From Ichthyophis bannanicus (lineage: Eukaryota; Chordata; Amphibia; Gymnophiona; Ichthyophiidae): a DNA stretch of 64,000 nucleotides. The stretch spans positions 585,372,438 to 585,436,437 of the forward strand of contig CM066033.1 in assembly GCA_033557465.1 (NCBI GenBank), in the 5' to 3' direction. Below the pieces are notes generated by a model. It had not been told where the DNA came from and made no database searches. It saw only the letters and a program-made list of their open reading frames with translations. The position numbers were made by a program, and so were the translations under genes. Each line of letters opens with the position of its first letter. The stretch's first letter is position 1. Positions 43,414 through 51,996 of the stretch are shown here, in pieces.

Positions 43414-44850
43414 TTATGCATTCAAAGCATCAAAGGCTGCATGATTCACAAACTTGGAAACATCCTGAGCATGTTTAACAAGAGCAAGATAATCTTGCCT
43501 TTTATCATCAGGAAGGAGAAGCCTCATAAGCTCTAAGTCTCCTGTGACTTCCTTAAGGAACATTCCCATATACAAGATATAGGAACTGATCCTAGCAGAA
43601 AGCATGGAAGCCTGGAAGGATCGAAGTCCAAAGGCGTCAAGAGTCCTACACTCACATCCTGGAGGATTAGATGCATGCCTTTTTGCCCTCTTCATCCGTC
43701 TCATGGCTGATTCCACCACCATGGAATGGTGTGGTAATTGAGTCTTCTGAAATTCAGGAAAAGGAGGAACTCGATACATGGTGTCGAGTCTTCGAGAATG
43801 AGGAGATGTGGTCAGAGGTGTTTCCCACATCCTTAACATAAGATTATGCAAGATCTCATGAATAGGTAAGGTAGCTGCCTTCTTGGGAGCTTTAGGGTAT
43901 TGTAGGATTTCTAATTCCTTTGCCCTAGGCTCTTTTTCAGGAGCCACTGTGATGGAAAGACCTCGGGCCACATCTCGGATAAAATCCTGAAAGGACATCT
44001 CCTCTGGTGGAGACATCCTACGCCAAGGAGAAGAGGAATCCTCGGGAAGAAGTACTCTGCTATCGGCAGAGCTTTCAGAGTCTTCAGACTCATCCGAGGA
44101 TTCGAAGTATCTCCGATCTGGGTGATCGTGCAAGGCACGGTACCGGTACCGATCGAAGTCAGCATCAGAGTGGTCCAGTACAGACATGTCGATGCCACAT
44201 AGAGACGCATGACTCGGTCCCGGTAGAATACCTGCCGATGTCGATGCAGTCGGTGCCGGTATCGGTTGAATTGTCTGAAGCGGTTTCAGGGGCATCGAGG
44301 CCGTGAGAAGAACCGCCAGACTGCGTTCAATAGCCAAGAATCTCTGGTCTATCGACACTGCCGATGTTTGGGTATCGGTGCTGGATAAAGCGGCCGGAAC
44401 CCCAGAGCATGGCACCAGTAGTTCTGCCGAGGTTGAAGCCTCGAGAACATCCTGGAGCCCCGTTAGTGCTTTGGAAGCCGAAGCCTCCTGCTGGGGCAAT
44501 TTTGCCGGTGAAAGTCCCTCAAGGGCAACGCCAGAGGCATCTTGATGTTTAGAAGGAGATCTACCCTTTGAGGACTGGCTAGATTTATGTTTAGTTACCT
44601 GAGATCCATGGGAGGAAGATGAAGCCCTGGAGGACGTCGATGCCACGGAGGCTGCATCGGAGGGAAAAAGGGTGCTAAGCTTAGCAGCTCGTTTTTGCCG
44701 GCCCCTTTTTGACATCATCCCACAGGCAACACACTCTGAAATAGAGTGGTCAGGATCTAAACATTTGAGACACCACTCATGGGTGTCGGTGATGGAGATG
44801 GTACCGCCACACTTAGAACACTTTTTAAAACCCGAAGGAGGTTTTTCCAT
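43414..44850 (-). CDS. DIRS gag-like protein (ORF1)
   Basis: Open for 478 codons. Residues 11-43 form a zinc-finger-like cluster: C11, C14, H24, C27, C30, H35, C40, C43. Residues ~50-150 are Ser-rich and basic (SSSHGSQVTKHKSSQSSKGRSPSKH), ~190-290 acidic/Ser-rich with SDESEDSESS. The C-terminal part ~330-478 is conserved with copy 1 (WETPLTTSP, HSMVVESAMRRMKRAKRHA, DDKRQDYLALVKHAQDVSKF). Exact role is unknown; by position it is the element's structural, RNA-binding protein. It may be truncated, since homologous codons continue past the stop in another frame. Confidence 0.85.
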   Translation of the reverse strand: MEKPPSGFKKCSKCGGTISITDTHEWCLKCLDPDHSISECVACGMMSKRGRQKRAAKLSTLFPSDAASVASTSSRASSSSHGSQVTKHKSSQSSKGRSPSKHQDASGVALEGLSPAKLPQQEASASKALTGLQDVLEASTSAELLVPCSGVPAALSSTDTQTSAVSIDQRFLAIERSLAVLLTASMPLKPLQTIQPIPAPTASTSAGILPGPSHASLCGIDMSVLDHSDADFDRYRYRALHDHPDRRYFESSDESEDSESSADSRVLLPEDSSSPWRRMSPPEEMSFQDFIRDVARGLSITVAPEKEPRAKELEILQYPKAPKKAATLPIHEILHNLMLRMWETPLTTSPHSRRLDTMYRVPPFPEFQKTQLPHHSMVVESAMRRMKRAKRHASNPPGCECRTLDAFGLRSFQASMLSARISSYILYMGMFLKEVTGDLELMRLLLPDDKRQDYLALVKHAQDVSKFVNHAAFDALNA

Positions 44851-45769
44851 TCTGAGGGAAAAAGTTGGGCCTAGCCCAAAATGGCGCGTGGCACCCGAGA
44901 AGAAAATTTCTGGAAAATGACTCCAGAAGAAAGGCTTTGTTTGTTTGTTTAAAAAGAAAAGAAGAACCGGCGGTACCGGTATAGCATCGAAGGAAGGCAG
45001 ACGCGACCATAAAAAAGAAGTATAAGAAGGGAATTTTTCTGCGATGACAGGATGTGCGACCTGTTGGCTCCGCGGAAAATGAAGAACTGGAGAGGGACAG
45101 TTGGGAAAGGCGGGAAGGCAGCACGCAGGCGCTGTGGGATGCTCCCAAAAGCTTTCCTATTGGACGCTTGAAAGACTAGAAAAGGGGCCTTCTGGAGAGA
45201 GATCTGCAACTGTGAGTATATACTTCTGGGACTTTTCTGAAAGGAATTCTTTTTATTAAAGCTAATTAATCTGTGAACCCACTATTTTTTGTTAAATCAG
45301 TCAGGGCCTAGTAGCAGCAGTTTAAGTTTACATTTAAAACACAGAAGAGAGCTTTCTGGTTAAATTTCATACCCAGCAGAGAGCTTGTAGTTTAAATTTC
45401 ATAATAGGTTAGAGCCTAGCAGCAGCAAAGAGCTATAATTTAAATCAAATAAGAATATAGCTTACCTCAGCAGCACAGGACAGGGTACTGTGTAGCAGCC
45501 CTCTTTTAATAAGTGTTATTTCCCTCCCTCCCTCCCTCCCCACACTCACCCACCCCTGGGATAATTGTAGCTTTATAGGTACTTACACATTTTAACAGAC
45601 AGGAAGTGCTCTCAGGTGAAGCTCGTTACCCAAATCAGTCATACACTAAGGACCTGAGATTAATTAAGCTTCAGGTGAACAAGGCATATTAAACGTATTA
45701 GGTACAGTTTTATTGGCAACCCTTAGTAAGTAAAGAAATTAAAGATCTAAACAAAAACTGAAAACTAAG

Positions 45770-46690
45770 ATGCAGACAGCAGTCCAGCAGCGAGATGGGG
45801 GCTTTCCAGTCTTTTGCATTGAGTGTCACATGTATGATTTTCTCCCAATTGGTGAGAGGTCTTACGTGTGCACTAGGTGCAAGGAGCTCTTTGCTCTCAG
45901 GGAACGAGTCCGTTCTCTAAAGGCTAGAGTAGCAGACTTGGAAAGCATAAGACAGACAGAGAGGTACATAGACGAGACCTACAGGGATATAGTCCTGAAG
46001 TCCCACCTCCAGTCTGGCAGCATCTCTGTTGCCATGGAGGAGCGAGGTAACGTGACAGGAGAGCATCACCCTGGTGTGGCAGGAAGTGATCCTGTAACTA
46101 GGACCTGTCCTCCAGGTGATGTAAAACCCTCTCGCACTGAGGACATTTCTCCAGGGCCATGTGCCCATAAGGGAAGGGTTAGGACAGCCGTTATAGTTGG
46201 TGATTCAATCATTAGGCATGTAGATAGCTGGGTGACTGGCGGACGTGAGGATTGCCTGGTAACATGCCTGTCTGGTGCGAAGGTAGCGGACCTCACGCAC
46301 CACCTAGATAAGGTCTTAGATAGTGCTGGGGAGGAGTCTGCTGTCTTGGTACATGTCAGTACCAATGACATAGGAAAATGTGGTAGGGAGGTTCTGGAGG
46401 CTAAATTTAGGCTTTTAGGTAGGAAGTTGAAATCCAGAACTTCCAAGGTAGCGTTCTCCGAAATGCTTCCCGTTCCACGTGCAGGACCCAAAAGGCAGGC
46501 AGAACCCCGGAGTCTCAATGCGTGGATGAGACAATGGTGCACAGATGAGGGTTTTGGATTTGTTAGGAACTGGGGAACATTCTGGGGAAAGGAGGGGCTC
46601 TTCCGAAGGGATGGGCTTCACCTTAACCGGGATGGAACCAGGCTGCTGGCATTAACCTTTAAAAAGGAGATAGAGCAGCTTTTAAACTAG
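45770..46690 (+). CDS. CR1 ORF1 protein with zinc motif and esterase domain
   Basis: Intact, 306 codons. Zinc-binding cysteines C16, C19, C34, C37; short leucine coiled coil ~40-60. An SGNH/GDSL-type esterase follows: block I GDSIIRH (144-150, nucleophile Ser146), a TND motif (198-200) and the DGLH block (Asp281, His284). CR1 ORF1 proteins of this esterase type accompany the LINE RNA; the substrate of the esterase is unsettled. ORF2 starts 36 bp after its stop codon. Confidence 0.93.
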   Translation: MQTAVQQRDGGFPVFCIECHMYDFLPIGERSYVCTRCKELFALRERVRSLKARVADLESIRQTERYIDETYRDIVLKSHLQSGSISVAMEERGNVTGEHHPGVAGSDPVTRTCPPGDVKPSRTEDISPGPCAHKGRVRTAVIVGDSIIRHVDSWVTGGREDCLVTCLSGAKVADLTHHLDKVLDSAGEESAVLVHVSTNDIGKCGREVLEAKFRLLGRKLKSRTSKVAFSEMLPVPRAGPKRQAEPRSLNAWMRQWCTDEGFGFVRNWGTFWGKEGLFRRDGLHLNRDGTRLLALTFKKEIEQLLN

Positions 46691-46725
46691 ATAATAGGGG
46701 AAAGCCGACAGTCGCCCAAGAGCTC

Positions 46726-49678
46726 ATGGTTCGGAAGAATGTATCCTTGAAGGATACTACCAAAAGCAGAGAGGTTCCAAAAAAGAGCAAAGTAGCCCAA
46801 ATGCACTCAAGTATGGAGCAGACAGAGCTTAAAGATCCCAAATTACCCAAGTCTACCAATAGCCAAATTAATATGAATAAAATACAGTCTCTAAAATGCT
46901 TGTATGCAAATGCTAGAAGTCTAAAAAATAAGATGGGAGAGTTAGAATATATATAGCACTAAATGAGAGGTTAGATATGATTGGAATATGGTTGAAGGAG
47001 AACAACCAGTGGGACACTGTGATACCTGGGTACAAACTATATCGTAATGATAGAGCTGATCAAATTGGTGGAGGGGTTGCGCTCTATGTTAGAGAGGGCA
47101 TTGAGTCAGAAAGGATTAAAGTTTTGCAGGAAACAAAATTTGCTGTAGAATCTCTATGGATTTAAATTCCATGAAAAAAGGGGAAGGCGATGGCAGGGGG
47201 GGTGTACTATCGACCACCAGGCCAGAATGAACAAATGGATGATGAAATGCTCAAAGAAATCAAGGAAGCTAACAAAAGTTACAGCACAGTAATAATAATG
47301 GGTGATTTCAATTACCCCGGTATCGACTGGGTCAGTGTCACGGCAGGACATGCTAGGGAGATAAAGTTCCTAGATGACATAAATGACTGCTTCTTGGAGC
47401 AGCTGGTTCATGAACCGACCAGAGGGGAAGCCATATTAGACCTGGTCCTTAGTGGAACACCAGATCTAGTGCAAGAGATAAGGGTGTTGGGGCCACTTGG
47501 CAATAGTGATCATAGTATGATCGCCTTTGATTTAATTAGTGGAGGAGGGATGGTACAGAAATCCACAGTACTACCTTTTAACTTTCGAAAGGGAGACTAT
47601 GATAAAATGAGGAAAATAGTTAAGAAAAAACTAAAAGGAGCATTTGCAAAGATTAAAGACTTACATCAAGCTTGGGTGTTGTTGAAAAATACTATCTTGG
47701 CAGCCCAGACCAGCTGTATTCCACGCTTTAAGAAAAGTGGAAGGAAGTCCAAAAAATTGCCAGCATTGTTTAAAGGTGAGGTCAGAGAGGCTGTTGTTGC
47801 CAAAAAAGCATCTTTCAGGAAATGGAAAAAAGAGCCAAACGACAAAACCTGGAAACAGCACAAGCACTGGCAAATCAAATGCAAGGCATTAATAAAGCAG
47901 GCAAAGAGAGAATTTGAGAAGAAGCTTGCTGTGGAAGCAAAAACGCGAAATAAAGATTTTTTCAAGTACATTCGCAGCAAAAAACCTGTGAGAGAGTCAG
48001 TTGGTCCATTAGATGATAGAGGAGTTAAAGGGGCACTAAGAGGCGACAAGGCGATAGCGGAGAGACTGAATTAATTCTTTGCTTCAGTCTTATACTGAGG
48101 AAGATGTAGGGATGTTACCCATGACTGAAGTGGTATTTAAAGGTGCGGAAGAATTGAAGGAAATATCGATACATCGGGAAGATGTATTACAACTATTAGA
48201 TAAACTGAAGAGTAGCAAATCACCTGGGCCGGATGGTATACATCCAAGGGTGTTGAAAGAACTGAAATATGAGATTTCAGACCTGCTATTAGTAATCTGT
48301 GAACTATCATTAAAATCATCTCTAATACCTGAAGATTGGAGGATCGCCAATGTAACACCAATTTTTAAAAAGGGTTCCAGGGGTGATCCGGGAAACTACA
48401 GACCGGTGAGCCTCACGTCAGTACCGGGAAAAATGGTAGAAATCCTCATAAAGAATAAAATTACTCAGCATGTAAATAGTCATGGCCTAATGGGAGACAG
48501 CCAACATGGCTTTAGACAAGGAAGATCTTGTCTTACTAATCTGTTATATTTTTTTGAAAGTGTGAATAAACAGGTGGACAAAGGTGAGTCAGTTGATATA
48601 GTGTATCTGGACTTTCAGAAAGCCTTTGACAAGGTCCCTCATCAGAGACTTTTGGCAAAACTAAAGAGTCATGGGATAGGAGGCAGTGTACTACAGTGGA
48701 TCAAGAACTGGTTAAGAGAGAGAAAGCAGAGGGTTGGGCTAAATGGACAATTTTCCCAATGGAGAAAGGTGAATAGTGGTGTACCCCAGGGATCTGTGCT
48801 GGGTCCGCTGCTTTTTGACATATTCATAAATGACCTGGAAAGTGGAATAAATGAGTGAGGTTATCAAATTTGCAGATGACACAAAACTATTTAAAGTTGT
48901 TAAAACCCAAAAGGATTGTGGAAAATTGCAAGAGGATCTTGATAAATTAGAAGACTGGGCATCAAAATGGCAGATGAAATTTAATGTGGACAAGTGCAAA
49001 GTTATGCACCTAGGGAAGAACAATCCAAACTATGGTTATACAATGCAAGGTTCCACATTAGGAACCACCACCGAGGAAAAGATTTAGGCGTCATTGTGGA
49101 TAACATGTTAAAATCCTCGGCCCAGTATGCAGCGGCAGCCAAGAGGGCAAATAGAATGCTAGGTATCATAAGGAAAGGAATGGAAAATAAAACAAAAGAT
49201 ATTATAATGCCTCTATATCGTTCCATGGTGAGACCTTGAATATTGTGTGCAATTCTGGTCGCCGTATCTTAAAAAGGATGTAGAGTTATTAGAAAAGGTT
49301 CAGAGAAGAGCCACCAAAATGGTAAAGGGGATGGAAGGATACTCCTATGAAGAAAGGCTAAAAAGGTTAGGGCTGTTTAACCTGGAAAAGAGACGGCTGA
49401 GGGGAGATATGATAGAAGTCTATAAATTAATGAACGGAGTGGAACGGGTAAACGTAGATCGATTGTTTACGTTATCAGAATATAGAAAGACTACGGGACA
49501 TGCAATGAAGCTGCAGGGTAAACTATTTAAGACTAATAAAAGAAAATATGTTTTCACTCAACGTGTAATCAAACTCTGGAATTTGTTACCGGAGGATGCA
49601 GTAAAGGCTGTTAGTATAGCTGGGTTTAAAAAAGGTTTGGACAAGTTCCTGGAGGAAAGGTCCATAAACCATTATTAA
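46726..49678 (+). pseudogene. CR1 ORF2 (endonuclease-reverse transcriptase), lightly broken
   Basis: Frames 46726-46956, 46977-47165, 47190-48074, 48079-48858, 48851-49087 and 49247-49678. Endonuclease: CLYANARSL, GGGVALYVREG, MGDFNYPGIDW, GNSDHSMI, but the ISETW glutamate block of copy 1 is deleted (reads MIGIWLKENN). [31 protein letters not shown] (motif A), [14 protein letters not shown] (motif B), KFADDTKLF (motif C) intact. C-terminus [28 protein letters not shown]. About five frame-breaking changes; a small overlap or indel at 48850 separates motifs B and C. Confidence 0.92.
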
Positions 49679-49851
49679 GAAGGGACCCAGGATATCAATG
49701 CTTGACCCAGTACAAGCACTGCGGAATCTATGTCTTTTGGGGAAACTGTTAGGTACGTATGACCTAGATTGGCCACTGTTGGAAACAGGATACTGAGCTT
49801 GATGGACCTTGGTCTGACCCAGTATGGCATATCTTATGTTCTTATGTTCTT

Positions 49852-49936
49852 ACGCTGGGGAGCGTTCCCGCGCAGGCTCCGTCGGTACCGACGATACCCA
49901 TATGTGAAGACTACATTCCTGCTTGTTCCTGGAGAT
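49852..49936. repeat. DIRS copy 2 right terminal repeat (outer part)
   Basis: ACGCTGGGGAGCGTTCCCGC through GTCGGTACCGAC to TTGTTCCTGGAGATAG, complement of 39062-39136 apart from small differences. It was separated from its inner part (to 45168) by the CR1 insertion. Confidence 0.88.
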
Positions 49937-50044
49937 AGACTATACAGCCTATCCAACAACTAAGCTTTTTTTTTTTATTGCTATCTCTGGGTTTTCGTGG
50001 CAATGTATCACCAGAAGTAGATTGCAGGACTTTCCCTCCAAAGA

Positions 50045-50265
50045 TCAAGGTCACAAGGAGTGCTAGTGGGAATTCAACCCTTGACCTTCTGGGTATGAGG
50101 CAGTTACTCTAAAAACTAGGCTACTCTATCCCTTTTTTTGCAACTAATTTTTGTTTATTCAGCTCATGCCTTTCCTGTAGTAGTGCAATCAGATACTATA
50201 GGTATTTCCCTGTCTCTGGAGGGCTTACAATCTAAGTTTGTACTTGAGGCAATAGAGGGTTCAGT
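50045..50265 (-). repeat. tRNA-derived SINE pieces
   Basis: 50045-50130, minus strand: AGCCTAGTTTTTAGAG (A-box region) and GGGTTGAATTCCCAC (B box). 50165-50265: body with AACCCTCTATTGCCTC and CAGGGAAATACCTA, cut at CACTGAACC where the L2-type LINE tail begins. A ~30-bp unrelated stretch lies between them. Confidence 0.6.
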
Positions 50266-50420
50266 GACTTATTTATTTATTTAATGGTATTTATATACCG
50301 CCTTATCATTCAATCAAAGCGGTTTCCACGGCAAACAATCATAGGGGCAAATGTTTTCATGCAGTGTACAGTGTAGTGTGTATGTGTTGGCGGGGAAGTA
50401 ATTAGAGTTGGTTTATATAC

Positions 50421-51876
50421 TGTGGTGAGGAGAGTGTAGCACAGCCCTGGGAAATAGAGGAAAAAGGAACTTTTGCTTCTTTAAGGGGGATGGGCTCACC
50501 TAAACACATGTGCAAAAGTAAAAGCAGTGAAAGAAACCACGCTTGCAGAGCTAGGCTGAAGCCACACCCAGACTCCATGGCAACCCTAAGTAAGGATAAG
50601 GAACACCTGTGGGTGGAGCCAGAGGGGGAGGCACACTGCCCAGCATTTAAGGTTAAGCAAACAGAAAGTGATAGACTCAGTAGAACTGTTGGAAGCCTTG
50701 GAGGCGTTGGAAGCCAGGGGAACAGCTTGAGAAGCAGCAGCTGGGGAAAGGCCAGAGGACAGGCTGAGTACTTTCCTTCTAGGAGAGAGAAGGGCAAAAG
50801 GCTGGCTGTAAGAAAGCTAGAACAGGAAGGCTCAGCTTCTTCTGAAGAAAGACAAATCTTCAGGTTGAGAAAGCCCAGGAAAGCTGGAAGAAAATCCTGC
50901 AGTGATTCCCTGAGCAGCTCTGACTCAGAGGACGCTACCTCCAACAGATGTCACAGCTGTGAAACTCCCACAGTTAAGCTCCAAGGTAGGAGAGGAAAGT
51001 TGGAAAGAGTTAATGCTTATAACTCTGACTCAGATACTGAGGAGATAGTTATACCTGCTAGTACGCAGAACAGGAAGAAGGGTTTTGTAGATAAAGCCAA
51101 GCAAACAAAGCCTGTTAATGTTTTACCAAGAGAAAGAAAGGCAGTTCAATGGGAGAAACTGTTTAAGCTGTTAAAGCATATAAACCTTAAAGTACCTGAA
51201 CGTATTCAAGTTCCACAATCAGGCAGTGCAGAGGAAGAAATGGAGGTGGATTATAAGGAAGATGACCCGGATTCCACTTGCTCTGAAATGGAATGTGCTC
51301 TATGTTGTACTGCTGATTGAAAGAAGTAAAATACTAGGAAGAATCTCAGGAAGCAGTTCTCAGGTTCATGATAGCTGAAAGCTTTGAAAACAGAGAAAGG
51401 AAATCTCTTAGTCTAAAACTTGCAAAGCTCTGTCTCTTGAAGAGAAGTAGATGATGCAATTGAGTTCTGTGCTGACCAGCTGAGAAGTGTTGTAAACTGA
51501 AGCAGCTAAAGGGAGCCGACAGAATTACTGAGTTCCGTTGTGTGCTTTAACTGCAAATAAAGCTGTTGTTTCTGAGAGGAGAAATTTCCTAATGAAAGAA
51601 GTAAAGACATTTACTTGTAAATAATACCACTGAAGTACACTGTTTGTAAAGAACTTTATTTGGGAGAAAATATCCTTGTTTTCTGTTTCTGAGTTTGGAA
51701 TCTTCTACAAAGGACTGTTACTAAACTGCACCAAGTTAAAGATCAATAAAAATTCCTCTGTTGCTTTAAAACCACTTGGACTGCTTTTATACACAACTAC
51801 ACGTTTAAAGCTAAAAGATACAAGATGGGAGCCCGTCTTCACTAGGCAACCGCCTAGTGGAGGCGCGCCCGCCACA
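50421..51876 (+). mobile_element. LTR-like element with an internal ORF
   Basis: TGTGGTGAGG...GCGCCCGCCACA: TG...CA ends with a short inverted TGTGGYG, flanked by ATAC at 50417-50420 and 51877-51880. It interrupts the L2 LINE 3'UTR. 1456 bp. AATAAA signals at ~51557 and AATAAAA at ~51744, as in an LTR R region, and CAGCATTTAAGG (possible TATA-like box) near 50641. No internal duplicate ends were found, so a solo LTR is the simplest reading; a short non-autonomous element is the alternative. Host sequence is not excluded. Confidence 0.6.
50490..51320 (+). CDS. Unrecognised 276-codon ORF inside the LTR-like element
   Basis: No domain recognised. N-terminal half is basic and Ser-rich (SRREKGKRLAVRKLEQEG). 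The middle has an acidic Ser stretch (SLSSSDSEDATSN, then NSDSDTEEI), followed by KAVQWEKLFKLLKHINLKVPERI, a likely amphipathic helix. The C-terminus is acidic and ends CSEMECALCCTAD with a Cys cluster. No membrane segment or signal peptide. It could be a gag-like or accessory protein of the LTR element; whether it is translated is unknown. The ATG at 50490 is the first in frame. Confidence 0.4.
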   Translation: MGSPKHMCKSKSSERNHACRARLKPHPDSMATLSKDKEHLWVEPEGEAHCPAFKVKQTESDRLSRTVGSLGGVGSQGNSLRSSSWGKARGQAEYFPSRREKGKRLAVRKLEQEGSASSEERQIFRLRKPRKAGRKSCSDSLSSSDSEDATSNRCHSCETPTVKLQGRRGKLERVNAYNSDSDTEEIVIPASTQNRKKGFVDKAKQTKPVNVLPRERKAVQWEKLFKLLKHINLKVPERIQVPQSGSAEEEMEVDYKEDDPDSTCSEMECALCCTAD

Positions 51877-51996
51877 ATACATAGTGCGCTATTATACATC
51901 ATGAGCTATTATACAGTCTTATATACAGTCTCGGGGTGGTGGGGGAGGGGGGGGGGCTGATGATCTGACTTGTATGCTGGTTCAGTGGTTATGTCC

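Larger units (their letters stand above)
45169..49851 (+). mobile_element. CR1 LINE, full-length copy inserted in DIRS copy 2
   Basis: Flanked by ACGCT at 45164-45168 and 49852-49856. Joining the flanks restores a DIRS terminal repeat that matches the left end of the same element. 4683 bp: 5'UTR of ~600 bp, intact ORF1, ORF2 with few breaks, and 3' end GGCATATCTTATGTTCTTATGTTCTT, the short direct repeat typical of CR1 termini. It is the youngest CR1 of the window by ORF preservation. Confidence 0.93.
39032..49936 (-). mobile_element. DIRS retrotransposon, copy 2 (most complete)
   Basis: Inverted terminal repeats at 39032-39136 and, split by a CR1, 45130-45168 plus 49852-49936. Genes on the minus strand in the order expected for DIRS: gag-like (44850-43414), RT/RNase H (43260-40838), tyrosine recombinase overlapping it in another frame (40961 down to ~39590). 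DIRS elements integrate with a tyrosine recombinase, and accordingly no target duplication flanks this copy. Nested: SINEs 39757-40040 and 40969-41251, CR1 45169-49851. About 5.65 kb without insertions. Confidence 0.92.

Noticed and set aside
46066..46542. 158-codon minus-strand ORF
   Set aside because: Shadow of CR1 ORF1, whose plus-strand frame has zinc and esterase motifs.
50490..51320. Host exon or gene
   Set aside because: It lies wholly inside a TG...CA unit with ATAC duplications that interrupts a LINE; a host gene is less likely than an element ORF, though not excluded.
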